In this document: in pieces, positions 26,305 to 36,222 of the stretch
How positions within the stretch are numbered: the first letter of the stretch is position 1
Layout of the letters: every line of letters starts with the position of its first letter
Origin: an uncultured Dyadobacter sp.
Lineage (GTDB): Bacteria > Bacteroidota > Bacteroidia > Cytophagales > Spirosomataceae
DNA length: 64,000 nt
NCBI RefSeq assembly: GCF_946482605.1
Contig: NZ_CAMLSE010000002.1
Coordinates: 124,001-188,000 of the forward strand
Direction of reading: 5' to 3'
Translations under genes and position numbers: made by a program
The notes under the pieces: model-generated
What the model was told of the DNA's origin: nothing
Seen by the model: the letters and a program-made list of their open reading frames with translations, nothing else
Databases searched by the model: none

Positions 26305-29300
26305 TTAGAAGGTAAGCTGGACACCGATTAGCAACTGTGTGGTCGATGGGTAGTAATCGAGCGTGCCATTGTTGTCGCCGTTGATATTGACACCCGGGTA
26401 CAATCCGTTGACGCCTATCAGGTCGGGATCGCCGCTGGTGAACTTCGTGAAAGTGGCCAGGTTCCGCGTGGTCGCATAAATGCGTACCGATTGCAGGAAT
26501 TTCGTGTTAATGGGCTGCGTGTAGCTCAAAGTCACGTTGTCGATCTTCACAAACCCGCCGGATTCCAGGAAATAATCCGAAAGCGTGGAATAGGTCGCCG
26601 GATTGGTCAGTTTTGAATATTTGCCTCCGTCGTAAGCCGACGTCAGCACATTGGAATTCTCCTGTGTTGCCGGCGTGCCCAGGTAAAATGCGTAGGTATT
26701 AAACAGCTTATAGCCAAACGAGCCGCGAAGGAATACGCTCAGGTCCCATTGCTTGTATTTGAAATTATTGGAAAGACCCATTGTAAACTTGGGCAGACCA
26801 TTGCCGACAAACTGCTTATCGTCGTTGGTAGCCTGGTTGCCGGGTATCACTTCGCCTTTCTTGTTGTACACCAGTAAGGTCCCGCTCTCGTCCACACCAG
26901 CCGATTTCAATGCATAGAAACTGCCGATCCGTGTGTTCTCCTGCAAACGCTGCAATGTACCCGGGCTGCCTGGCGATGGCATGCCTACCACATCCACATA
27001 TTTCTGGCCTTTGAAAAGGGCGTTGGAGAAAGAGACGAACTTGTTGTTATTATAAGCGCCGGTGAAGCCAAGGTCGTAACTGAATTCGCCTTTCCGGACC
27101 ACCGATGCATTCAGCTGCAGTTCGATACCGGTGTTGCGCATCGTGCCCACGTTGGCAAACGTCTGGCCCTGGATGTTAGGCGGATTGGAGACATTGTAGT
27201 TACCCAGCAAGTCGCGATTGGTGCGGATGTAGTAGTTCAAACTTCCGGAAAGCTGACTTCCGAACAACTCGAAATCAAGACCGGCATTGAAGTTGGCCGC
27301 TTTCTCCCAGCGCAAACCATAGTTGGTGTTCTGGTTGGGCCCCCAGACCTGGTAGTTGGTTCCGTTGTACAGATAGTAACCATAGCCGCCGTAAGTGTCG
27401 AGCGACAGGTAGCTTTTAAAGTCCTGGTTACCCGTCTCGCCATAATCCGCACGTACTTTCAACTCGTTCAGCCAGGGAATGTCTTTCAGGAAGCTTTCCT
27501 GCGTGGCACGCCAGGCCACGGAAGCTGCCGGGAAGTAGCCCCACTTGTTGGAATAACCGAATTTGGACGAACCTTCGCGGCGCAAGCTCGCCGACAAGTA
27601 GTATTTCTGGTCGAAATCATAGTTCAGACGACCGAAGAACGCGATCAGTTTCGAGGAGTTTTTATAGGAGCCTACATTATTGATCCCCTGCTGCAAGTTC
27701 CACAGACCGCTATCCAGGTCATTGTAAGTCAATACATTGGAAGGAAAATTTTCATTTTTCGCATTGAAACCCGACGATGTGAAATACTGGAACGAATAAC
27801 CTCCGAGCAGTTTCACCGAATGCTTTTTCAAATCGAGATAGTAATTGCCGATCCATTCAAAGCTCTTCTGGTCATTTTCTTCCAGAATCTGTTCTCCTGT
27901 GTTCCGTTTGTTGCCGTTGACGATCGTCGTGAGCGTCGATGGGGAAAACAGGTACTTGCGCATGGAAGAATTGACCTCTCCGATGGTCACTACCGTGTTG
28001 AGGTTTTCCAGGATATTGATCTTGGCCGAACCATTCAGATCAAGGAGCTTATACTCCCTGTCTGACTTTACGCTCCTGGCGACTTCAACCGGGTTGTTAG
28101 CAAAGAATCCGGAAGTCAGATAGGCATACTTGCCGGTTGAGTCGCGCACGGAGAGCGTGGGGTTCAGGGTCAGTGCGTAGTTAAAACCGCTGTAATCGGC
28201 GTCGCTGGTTTTGGTATAGCGGGGTGCGGCAGTAAAGGCCAGTTCGACCAGGTTATTGGCCGATTTGTGGTTGATATTGACCCGGCCGCCGTATTCGCGC
28301 TTCGCGGAACGGAGGTCGATACCATTAGCATCGCGGTAATCGAGCGAGGTAAAGTAATTGGTTTTGCCGTTACCGCCGGAGAATTGCAGGGTGTGTTTCT
28401 GCGAAAATGACGGATTACGTGCCACTTCCTTCATCCAGTTGGTGTTGCCGCCAAAGTCGACACCACGTTTGTTGGCGAGGAATTCGTCCTTGGAAAGAAC
28501 GTCCAGCTGGTTGGTAGGGAAATCGAATGTCGCATAACCGTCATAGAATATACGCGACTCCGCCGAACCCTTTTTAGTCGTGATCACGATCACGCCGTTG
28601 CTGCCGCGCGTACCGTAAATGGCCGACGCCGCTCCGCCTTTGAGGACGTCGATGGATTCTATCTCGTTCTGGTTGATATTATCGATATTACCACCCGGCA
28701 CACCATTGATTACAAACAAAGGTCCAAGTCCGGCGCTGCGCGAAGAAGCGCCCCGCAACTGAATGTTCGGGGACGAATTAGGGTCCGCCGCGGACGTGTT
28801 GGTCACCGACAGGCCGGCTACCTTACCCTGAATGGCCATCAGCGGATTGTTGCCGCCCGTACGGAGCAGGTCTTTGGCAGAAAGGTGCGTAATAGCGCTG
28901 GAAACCTCCTTCTTACTAAGTGAACCATATCCGATCACCACGACCTCGTTCAGTGTCTTGCGGTCTTCAACGAGGATAATGTCCAGGGAAGTCTTGCCGC
29001 TCACATCGATGTCCTGGCTCACATAACCCACATGGGACACGGTAATGGCCTTACCCGGGCCATTGAGCTGCATTTTAAATGTGCCTTCGACATCGGTAAC
29101 CGTACCGTTGGTCGTTCCTTTTTCGACGACCGACACACCGGGCAATACACCCTGCACATCGGAAATTTTGCCGGAGATCTGGACGGTCTGCGCACCGGCC
29201 CGCCAGGCCGACAGCATCAGCAGCAGGCATCCCAGCAGCGTGGTGGCGCGGGTCAGCGTGCTTCGTACCGGTCGTTGCCGTTTGTCCAGCCCGGTTGGTT

Positions 29301-29319
29301 TGTATAAATTCATATTCAT
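26305..29319 (-). CDS. SusC/RagA-family TonB-dependent transporter
   Basis: A 1004-residue outer-membrane importer. Signal peptide to about residue 44 (AWRAGAQ), carboxypeptidase-regulatory-like domain at about 46-120 (GVLPGVSVVEKGTTNGTVTD), plug at about 130-250 with the SusC markers NEVVVIGYGSLSKKEVSSAI and AASAIYGTRGSNGVIVITTK, then the barrel to the C-terminal aromatic (LLIGVQLTF). It imports ligands delivered by SusD using TonB energy. It is divergent from the hybrid regulator gene with 231 bases between, where a direct-repeat motif is seen. Confidence 0.96.
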   Translation of the reverse strand: MNMNLYKPTGLDKRQRPVRSTLTRATTLLGCLLLMLSAWRAGAQTVQISGKISDVQGVLPGVSVVEKGTTNGTVTDVEGTFKMQLNGPGKAITVSHVGYVSQDIDVSGKTSLDIILVEDRKTLNEVVVIGYGSLSKKEVSSAITHLSAKDLLRTGGNNPLMAIQGKVAGLSVTNTSAADPNSSPNIQLRGASSRSAGLGPLFVINGVPGGNIDNINQNEIESIDVLKGGAASAIYGTRGSNGVIVITTKKGSAESRIFYDGYATFDFPTNQLDVLSKDEFLANKRGVDFGGNTNWMKEVARNPSFSQKHTLQFSGGNGKTNYFTSLDYRDANGIDLRSAKREYGGRVNINHKSANNLVELAFTAAPRYTKTSDADYSGFNYALTLNPTLSVRDSTGKYAYLTSGFFANNPVEVARSVKSDREYKLLDLNGSAKINILENLNTVVTIGEVNSSMRKYLFSPSTLTTIVNGNKRNTGEQILEENDQKSFEWIGNYYLDLKKHSVKLLGGYSFQYFTSSGFNAKNENFPSNVLTYNDLDSGLWNLQQGINNVGSYKNSSKLIAFFGRLNYDFDQKYYLSASLRREGSSKFGYSNKWGYFPAASVAWRATQESFLKDIPWLNELKVRADYGETGNQDFKSYLSLDTYGGYGYYLYNGTNYQVWGPNQNTNYGLRWEKAANFNAGLDFELFGSQLSGSLNYYIRTNRDLLGNYNVSNPPNIQGQTFANVGTMRNTGIELQLNASVVRKGEFSYDLGFTGAYNNNKFVSFSNALFKGQKYVDVVGMPSPGSPGTLQRLQENTRIGSFYALKSAGVDESGTLLVYNKKGEVIPGNQATNDDKQFVGNGLPKFTMGLSNNFKYKQWDLSVFLRGSFGYKLFNTYAFYLGTPATQENSNVLTSAYDGGKYSKLTNPATYSTLSDYFLESGGFVKIDNVTLSYTQPINTKFLQSVRIYATTRNLATFTKFTSGDPDLIGVNGLYPGVNINGDNNGTLDYYPSTTQLLIGVQLTF

Positions 29320-29431
29320 GAAGGATTGATGGGTGAATTGCTCCGCAGCGTTGTTACTTTTTAACTATTATATTGGATTAATTAAGAATGCTGCGAAGTT
29401 CCGGGTTTCGTGAATAACCGAATGATCGATT

Positions 29432-29459
29432 TGTCTCAATTTTGAATCAAAATGTCTCA
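29432..29459. promoter_or_regulatory. Candidate operator between susC and its hybrid regulator
   Basis: TGTCTCA occurs at 29432-29438 and 29453-29459, exactly 21 bases (two helical turns) apart. Between them is a perfect inverted repeat ATTTTGA-A-TCAAAAT (29439-29453). Two-turn direct repeats fit AraC-type binding domains such as that of the adjacent hybrid regulator. It lies in the 231-base divergent region. No binding evidence. Confidence 0.45.
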
Positions 29460-29550
29460 CGTCCGATTTTTATAATTTAGCAGTGATGTCAGTGGGATAT
29501 CTTTATGTGCGGATTGGCCGGATGTCCCGGTATTTACCAAGCGATTATTT

Positions 29551-32500
29551 GTGAGAACATATCTTTTCTTCCTGTTTTGCTTCCACCTGGCTACCTTGTC
29601 CTTCGCACAGGATAACCCATTCTATTTCAGGAATTACCAGGTTACCGACGGCCTTTCCGGCAATGCGGTGGGTAAGATGGTGCAGGATAAAAAAGGGTTT
29701 ATGTGGTTCGCCAGCCGTAATGGCCTCAACCGGTTCGACGGGCACACTTTCCGGGTGTATCAAAGCAAACCGGGCGATTCACTGAGCATCGGCAGCAACT
29801 CAATTTTTGCATTATACGAAGACGCCTCCGAAAAACTCTGGGTGGGTACTCACCGGGGCGTGTATCGCTACGATCCTGTCAGGGATCTTTTCGAAGCATT
29901 CAAACCGATCCCGGCCGGAGAAGTACTCGACATCCGCGGTGACCGCAACGGCAACGTATGGGTCATTTCCGATCTCCATTTGTACCGCTATCATATTCGC
30001 ACAGGTCGGACGGCGCGCATTGACCTCGGCAGTGGTCAGCCCGTTTCGCTGCATGTATCACCGGCAGGCGCTGTATGGGTAGCATGTAACAATGGCGTGG
30101 TGCGGCAATACCACCAGGATACCGGCCGCTTTGAATCCTATGATCTGGGCGAAATGTCGGGGATCAGGGACATTTACGGCTCCACAACCCTGCACGCGGT
30201 CGGCGATTCGTCATTGCTGGTCGGTACGATGAAAAAGGTTCTGCTTTTTAATTTTGTCAAAAAACAGGTCCGTAACCTCACTGCGGCCGGTTTGCCGGAA
30301 GGCGACGTGCAGGTGCATACGATCTTTCAGAAGGACGACCGCGAATTCTGGCTGGGCACGGAATCAGGCCTTTACATTCTGGATCTGATCTCGGGGCGTT
30401 CGCAGCACATTGTGCGTGAACAGTTCAGCCATTACTCAATCACCGATAATATCATCAACTCCATCCTCCGCGACAGGGAGGGCGGCATCTGGATCACCAC
30501 ACAGTTTGGCGGGATCAATTACTACTCTACCCAGTTCAATAATTTCCGTAAGTTCGTTCCCAAACCAGGCAATACCATCAGCGGCAGCATTGTGCATGAA
30601 ATCACGAAGGACCAATATGGCTACCTGTGGATCGGCACTGAAGATGCAGGCCTGAACCGGCTCGACATCCGCACCGGCCAGTTCAAGGCATTTCTGCCCG
30701 ACGGCCGCCCGGGCAGCATTTCATACCGCAACCTCCACGGCATGGTAGCCGACGGCAACGAGCTGTGGGTGGGTACCTACGAGCATGGCCTCGACGTGAT
30801 CGACCTGCGGACCGAGCGTGTCATCCGGCACTACAACGCTTCTTCCGACCCCCGATCGCTAAGCAGCAACTTTATTGTGACCCTGTATAAAACCCGTGCA
30901 GGCGACATTCTGGCGGGCACCTGGATCGGCCTGTGCAAATACAACCGCGCCACCGACGACTTCACGAGGCTCCCCTACTTCAACTTCCAGGTCCAGAGTA
31001 TTCACGAAGACGCCGAAGGAACGATATGGGCGGCGAGCTACGGGCGGGGGGTGTATTATTTTAATCCCGTAACCTTGAAACAGGGCCATTTGAAATACCG
31101 GCCCAACGATCCGGACGGCCTGCCGGACAATTACGTCAACAGCCTTTACCAGAGTTCCGACAAAAGCATCTGGCTCTGCACCGAGCATGGCCTGTCGCGC
31201 TACAACCCTCAAACGGCCAAATTCAGGAACTACCGCATTGCCGACGGCCTGCCCGATAACCAGGTGTTCCGGGTGCTGGAAGACGATGCGGGGAACTTCT
31301 GGGTATCCACTTCGCGCGGACTCGCGAAGCTCGACGGCCGTACCGATCGCTTCACCAACTTCCATACCGGCAACGGCCTCCCGACGGATCAATTCAATTA
31401 CAACTCGTCCTATAAAGATTCCGACGGCACGCTATACTTCGGAACCGTGGCCGGAATGGTCGGCTTCAAGCCGGCGGCCTTACTTCGGAATAGCTTTGTG
31501 CCACCGGTTTACATTACCAGGTTGCTCGTCAACAACCGCGACGTCGACATCCGTCAGAAAGATGCGCCCTTACAGCAGTCCATCGTTTATGCCAGCGAAC
31601 TGACCTTGCCCTACCAGAGTTCGAGCGTGAGCTTCGATGTGGCGGTGCTGAGCTATGTGATTCCGGAGCAAAACAGCTACCGGTACCAGCTCGAAGGCCT
31701 TTCCAGGGAATGGGTCCCGATCCAGAGCGACAACCGACGGATCCAGTTTTCCAAACTTCCGCCCGGCGATTACACCCTCAAAATCCGTGGGGCCAATAAC
31801 GACGGGCTTTGGAATAACCGCGAAACCAGGCTCCGGATTACGATTTTACCGCCATTCTGGGCAACCGGCTGGGCATACCTGTTTTATGTGGTGCTGATCG
31901 GGAGTATTATTGTCGTTATTTTTCGTTACTATTTTCTCGCCCTCCATGAGAAGAACCGGAGGCAGATCGAAACCATCGAAATGGGGAAAGAGCGGGAAAT
32001 ATACAATGCCAAGATCGACTTTTTTACCAATGTAGCACACGAGATCCGGACGCCGCTCACGCTGATCAAAATGCCGCTCGACAAGCTGCTGGTGAGTCGA
32101 AAGTCCGACCCTGAAATGATGGAGAGTTTAAATATGATTGACAAAAATACCAGCCGGCTGATCGACCTTACCAACCAGCTCCTCGATTTCCGCAAGGCTG
32201 AGGCTAATAATTACAGTTTGAATTTTACCAAAACCGATATCAACGACTTGCTCGGCGACGTATTTGCCACTTTCAGGCCTGCTGCCGAGCAAAAGCAGCT
32301 GCAATACAGACTCGAACTTCCCCGCATTACTTTACAGGCATTCGTGGATGAAGAAGCGTGCAAAAAGATCACCAGCAACCTCATCAGCAATGCGATCAAG
32401 TATGCCGAAGGAAGCGTCAGGATCAGGCTCTCGCCATTCAACAGCGACGACGTCCTGTTTCATATCGAATTCACCAACGACGGTCCGCTGATCGGGTACG

Positions 32501-33522
32501 ACGACCGCGAGAAGATCTTCGAACCGTTTTACCGGGCCGAAGGCAGCAGCAAGGAGCCGGGTACAGGCATTGGTTTGCCGCTGGCACGCTCCCTGGCCGA
32601 ACTGCACAAGGGTACCCTGGAACTCAAACGCACAGAGCCCCTGGGCAACACTTTCCTTTTATCGCTGCCCATTCACCAGGACTATGAGCTGGACCTCAAC
32701 AAAACCGGCGACCGGGATAATGGCAGTCCGGCACATGCCGCGACCGAAGATGCATCCGCATCCCCGGGTAAGCCCAGCGTCCTGCTCGTAGAAGACAACA
32801 CCGAAATCCTCGGCTACCTCGGCCGGGAACTCAGCCATTACTACAACATTCTGCGCGCTGCCGACGGTCAGGAGGCCACTACGATATTGCAGGAAGAGAA
32901 CGTTCACCTGGTGATCAGCGACATTATGATGCCCGTCATGGATGGCATCGCGTTATGCCGAGAAATGAAGACCGACATTCGTTTCAGCCATATCCCCATT
33001 ATTTTGCTGACAGCTAAGAACTCCGTCAGTTCCAGGATCGAAGGGCTGGAAGTCGGGGCTGACGCTTACATCGAAAAGCCGTTTTCGATGGACCATCTTG
33101 CTGCCCAGATCGCCAACCTGCTTCAGAACCGCGACATTATCAAGGATTATTTCGCCAGATCCCCCCTGACGCACATCAAGGGCATTGCATTTTCCCGCGC
33201 GGACAAGGATTTTCTGGAACAACTCAACACCATTATCCTGGAACACCTGGCCGACAGCGAGCTGGATGTGGACATGCTTTCTTCCAAAATGAACATGAGC
33301 CGTCCGACGCTGTACCGGAAAATCAAAGGCATTTCGGACATGACGCCCAATGAGCTGATCAACCTTTCCCGACTCAAAAAAGCGGCTGAACTCCTGGCTG
33401 AGAAGAACTACAAGATCAATGAGGTAGCGGATATGGTGGGTTACAGCATTCCCACCAATTTTTCGAGGGATTTCCAGAAACAATTTGGCGTGAGCCCCTC
33501 CGGCTACGTCAGCGCCCTGTAA
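29551..33522 (+). CDS. Hybrid two-component system regulator (HTCS) of a SusCD locus
   Basis: A 1323-residue one-protein two-component system. It starts with GTG at 29551 and a signal peptide (ending TLSFAQ). Residues about 25-680 form Reg_prop beta-propeller blades (KKGFMWFASRNGLNRFDG; YGYLWIGTEDAGLNRLD), then a Y_Y_Y sandwich (about 690-765) and one membrane segment at about 772-795. The kinase has H830 in FFTNVAHEIRTPLTLIK, and the ATP-binding domain ends TGIGLPLARSL. The receiver has D1124 in LVISDIMMPVMDG. A C-terminal AraC-type helix-turn-helix (about 1215-1320; INEVADMVGYSIPTNFSRDF) binds DNA. Such proteins sense the oligosaccharide in the periplasm and switch on the linked SusCD genes, here divergent. 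Confidence 0.96.
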   Translation: MRTYLFFLFCFHLATLSFAQDNPFYFRNYQVTDGLSGNAVGKMVQDKKGFMWFASRNGLNRFDGHTFRVYQSKPGDSLSIGSNSIFALYEDASEKLWVGTHRGVYRYDPVRDLFEAFKPIPAGEVLDIRGDRNGNVWVISDLHLYRYHIRTGRTARIDLGSGQPVSLHVSPAGAVWVACNNGVVRQYHQDTGRFESYDLGEMSGIRDIYGSTTLHAVGDSSLLVGTMKKVLLFNFVKKQVRNLTAAGLPEGDVQVHTIFQKDDREFWLGTESGLYILDLISGRSQHIVREQFSHYSITDNIINSILRDREGGIWITTQFGGINYYSTQFNNFRKFVPKPGNTISGSIVHEITKDQYGYLWIGTEDAGLNRLDIRTGQFKAFLPDGRPGSISYRNLHGMVADGNELWVGTYEHGLDVIDLRTERVIRHYNASSDPRSLSSNFIVTLYKTRAGDILAGTWIGLCKYNRATDDFTRLPYFNFQVQSIHEDAEGTIWAASYGRGVYYFNPVTLKQGHLKYRPNDPDGLPDNYVNSLYQSSDKSIWLCTEHGLSRYNPQTAKFRNYRIADGLPDNQVFRVLEDDAGNFWVSTSRGLAKLDGRTDRFTNFHTGNGLPTDQFNYNSSYKDSDGTLYFGTVAGMVGFKPAALLRNSFVPPVYITRLLVNNRDVDIRQKDAPLQQSIVYASELTLPYQSSSVSFDVAVLSYVIPEQNSYRYQLEGLSREWVPIQSDNRRIQFSKLPPGDYTLKIRGANNDGLWNNRETRLRITILPPFWATGWAYLFYVVLIGSIIVVIFRYYFLALHEKNRRQIETIEMGKEREIYNAKIDFFTNVAHEIRTPLTLIKMPLDKLLVSRKSDPEMMESLNMIDKNTSRLIDLTNQLLDFRKAEANNYSLNFTKTDINDLLGDVFATFRPAAEQKQLQYRLELPRITLQAFVDEEACKKITSNLISNAIKYAEGSVRIRLSPFNSDDVLFHIEFTNDGPLIGYDDREKIFEPFYRAEGSSKEPGTGIGLPLARSLAELHKGTLELKRTEPLGNTFLLSLPIHQDYELDLNKTGDRDNGSPAHAATEDASASPGKPSVLLVEDNTEILGYLGRELSHYYNILRAADGQEATTILQEENVHLVISDIMMPVMDGIALCREMKTDIRFSHIPIILLTAKNSVSSRIEGLEVGADAYIEKPFSMDHLAAQIANLLQNRDIIKDYFARSPLTHIKGIAFSRADKDFLEQLNTIILEHLADSELDVDMLSSKMNMSRPTLYRKIKGISDMTPNELINLSRLKKAAELLAEKNYKINEVADMVGYSIPTNFSRDFQKQFGVSPSGYVSAL

Positions 33523-33584
33523 AGTTTCACGTATCGGGAGGAAGGATTTTTGCCCCTGAGCCTCCTCCGGTATTGGATTTATGA

Positions 33585-33620
33585 TACTTTTGCAAATTAT
33601 TTGAATTAAGTCTAAATAAT
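33585..33620 (+). promoter_or_regulatory. Promoter element and Fur-box-like palindrome of the siderophore receptor
   Basis: TACTTTTG (33585-33592) matches the Bacteroidota -7 element TAnnTTTG; no good -33 TTTG is found at the right distance. Directly after it, 33596-33620 is an AT-rich interrupted palindrome with outer arms ATTATTT and AAATAAT and further partial symmetry inside, like an iron box. It overlaps the expected transcription start, where a repressor would act well. It ends four bases before the ATG. Confidence 0.5.
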
Positions 33621-33624
33621 TTCA

Positions 33625-36054
33625 ATGAATCATTTTTCCGTTACCGGTAGTGCCGGACGACTTCTCCTCCTCCTACGCACCCGCTTCTCCATTTCTGCCT
33701 TTCTGATTTTATCACTGCTGCTGTTGGGAAGGGCCGCTTTTTCTCAGCAATCCATACCCGATCGCAAAGGGGCCGTCAAGGGCCAGGTCGTTGCGCCAGA
33801 TGGCAGGCCGATAGAATTCGCTAATGTCATCGTGAAGGGAACCGGAAAAGGCGCTCAGACTGATGTAAATGGCTTTTTTACCATCACCGACATCCCGGGA
33901 GGAAACCATACGCTCGTTGTACAACACCTCGGCTTTACATCGCCCGACCAGCCATTTGCCATCGAAGCCGGTGAAGAAACTACCTTGCCCGTGGTAACGC
34001 TGCTCGACAGCAACCAGAATCTTTCGGAAGTAATCGTTTCGGCCGGCCGGACGCGGGAAGCCCTTAACTCGGTACCGGCATCGGTAGCAATACTCAAAGC
34101 CAAGGACATCCAGGAGCAGGCGGCCATCAACAATTCCATTGCCGCCATTCTTGGAAACACCATTCCGGGATTGGGTATGCCCAACAACAAGGCCACCAAC
34201 ACCGGCCAGACGCTCCGGGGCCGCAGCCTGCTGGTACTGGTGGACGGCATCCCGCAATCCACCCCGCTCATGAACGGTAACCGCGACATCCGCTCGATAG
34301 ATCCGGCGGTGCTGGAACGCGTGGAGGTCGTGAAGGGTGCGACAGCCATTTACGGAAACGGAGCCGGCGGCGGACTGATCAATTACATTACCCGCAAACC
34401 CAGCGAGAACAAGGCCATTAGCGGTGTCACACAAATCGGCACGCACGGCAACGTGTTCCATGCGGCCAACACCCCGGGTTACCGGATCTCCCAGATGCTG
34501 CAAGGGAAGATCAGCAAGTTTTCGTACGTGGTAAGCGGCCTGATCGACCGTACCGGCGTGTATAAGGATGGAGCCGGGGAAGTGATTTCCACCTCCAACG
34601 GACTGGGTGAAACCCGGCTTTACAATGCCTACACCAAGCTTTTTTACGATTTCAATGCCGATAACGAGCTGGAATTATCGTTCAACCTTTTTAGTAGCCG
34701 CCAGTACACCGATTATGTCAACAAACCGGGAGTGTACGGCGTTACGCCTACGATCGCGGTGAAAGGCGACAGCCCCGGCGATGCGGAAGGGACGCCATTC
34801 AACTACAACCTGTCGCTCCGGTATCTCCGCCGCAGCATGTGGGCCAAAACCAGCATGGACATTACCGCTTATATGAACGGGTTTGAATCCATGAATGCCT
34901 ACACGGCTTCCACCTCGTCGTGGTACGGTCCGGGCCAAACGCAGATTACTTCGCAAAAAAAAGGGTTACGCGCTAATTTCTACACCCCTTTTTCGGTCAG
35001 TTCGAATTTCGGAGGCGGCGTGACCTACGGGATCGATATCCTGGGTGACGTCACCAACCAGGTCCTCACCGATGGACGCGTGTACGTACCGGATATGGAT
35101 ATGACCAGCATTGCGCCTTACGCGCAGGTGAAGCTGGATCTTTTCAAAGATCTTACCCTGAAAACAGGGGTTCGTTTTGAGAACGTCGGCATTCGGGTGA
35201 ATGACTACAATACCCTTGCAAAAGGGCCCAACGGAGAAGGCGCGGTAGCTGTGAAAGGCGGCAAGCTCGATTACAAGGCATTAAACATGAATGCAGGGCT
35301 GCGCTATTCCAAGTACAGCCTCTTCAATCCGTTCTTTAACTTCTCGCAGGCATTCGGGATCAGCGAGCTGGGCAGAATCCTGCGTTCGGCAACGACCAAT
35401 ACCATTGCCTCGCTTAACACGAAACCCATTATCGTGAACAACTACGAGGCCGGTTTCAGCAGCCAGTACAAATTCGTTCAGTTTACGGCTGCTTACTTTA
35501 TCAGCACTTCCAAACTCGGCGCGGATATGGTGACCGTCAACGGCGTAATGACGCCTTTGCGATTGCCGGAAGAGATCAAAGGATATGAACTTACGCTGGA
35601 TTTCCAACCCTGGAAACAACTGTCGTTCGGAGGAAGCTATGCTTATGTGGAAGGCAAGGCCGACCAGAACGACAACGGAAATTACGACGACCCGGAAGAC
35701 CGCTATCTCACTGGGGCGCGGATCACACCGCCCAAAGCAACCGCATTTGTGAAGTATCAACCCACTTCAAAGCTCAACCTGAACCTTTTCTGGGTTTACT
35801 CAGGTAACCGGAAGCGTTTCGAAAAAGCATCCAACGGGAAATACGGCAACGGTGAAGGACCGGTAGACGCCTACGATCTCTTCAATCTGAATGCGTCGTA
35901 CGCGTTCAGCAAGCACATCCGCGCGGCACTTGGCATTGAGAATTTGTTTAACAAAACCTATTTCAATACTGTGAACCTGTTCAGCGGCCAGGATCTCGAA
36001 TATACCCGGGGAAATGGGTCGCGTTTCAGCGTGAATGTATTTTATACGTTCTGA
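33625..36054 (+). CDS. TonB-dependent siderophore receptor
   Basis: An 809-residue outer-membrane receptor. A long signal peptide (to about residue 40, AFSQ) is followed by a carboxypeptidase-regulatory-like domain (about 48-130, GRPIEFANVIVKGTGKGAQT), a TonB plug (about 140-260; LVLVDGIPQSTPLM, RVEVVKGATAIYGNGAGGGL) and a 22-strand-type barrel with FRGLENLF-like ...ALGIENLFNKTYF near the end and a terminal Phe. The VEVVKGATAIYGNGAGGG plug signature is typical of ferric siderophore receptors. A Fur-like palindrome upstream, a hairpin terminator downstream and a Fur-like gene next to it support a role in iron uptake. The siderophore is not predictable. Confidence 0.92.
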   Translation: MNHFSVTGSAGRLLLLLRTRFSISAFLILSLLLLGRAAFSQQSIPDRKGAVKGQVVAPDGRPIEFANVIVKGTGKGAQTDVNGFFTITDIPGGNHTLVVQHLGFTSPDQPFAIEAGEETTLPVVTLLDSNQNLSEVIVSAGRTREALNSVPASVAILKAKDIQEQAAINNSIAAILGNTIPGLGMPNNKATNTGQTLRGRSLLVLVDGIPQSTPLMNGNRDIRSIDPAVLERVEVVKGATAIYGNGAGGGLINYITRKPSENKAISGVTQIGTHGNVFHAANTPGYRISQMLQGKISKFSYVVSGLIDRTGVYKDGAGEVISTSNGLGETRLYNAYTKLFYDFNADNELELSFNLFSSRQYTDYVNKPGVYGVTPTIAVKGDSPGDAEGTPFNYNLSLRYLRRSMWAKTSMDITAYMNGFESMNAYTASTSSWYGPGQTQITSQKKGLRANFYTPFSVSSNFGGGVTYGIDILGDVTNQVLTDGRVYVPDMDMTSIAPYAQVKLDLFKDLTLKTGVRFENVGIRVNDYNTLAKGPNGEGAVAVKGGKLDYKALNMNAGLRYSKYSLFNPFFNFSQAFGISELGRILRSATTNTIASLNTKPIIVNNYEAGFSSQYKFVQFTAAYFISTSKLGADMVTVNGVMTPLRLPEEIKGYELTLDFQPWKQLSFGGSYAYVEGKADQNDNGNYDDPEDRYLTGARITPPKATAFVKYQPTSKLNLNLFWVYSGNRKRFEKASNGKYGNGEGPVDAYDLFNLNASYAFSKHIRAALGIENLFNKTYFNTVNLFSGQDLEYTRGNGSRFSVNVFYTF

Positions 36055-36077
36055 AAAAAACTACCCTGCACCATCAG

Positions 36078-36104
36078 AGCCTGCGCGAAACGCAGGCTTT
36101 TTTT
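36078..36104 (+). terminator. Intrinsic terminator after the siderophore receptor gene
   Basis: AGCCTGCG (36078-36085) and CGCAGGCT (36091-36098) form a perfect 8-base-pair stem with loop CGAAA, followed by seven T residues (36098-36104). It lies 24 bases after the receptor stop and so separates the receptor from the Fur-like gene. Confidence 0.92.
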
Positions 36105-36222
36105 ATGTCCACCTTACGGTCGAAGCCGCCCCTACGCTACTACAAAGAAATGATCGTTGCGGATATTCAAACCCATCCGCTTGCGGGCTGATATCCATTG
36201 TCGTCCATTTCATCCACAAACT

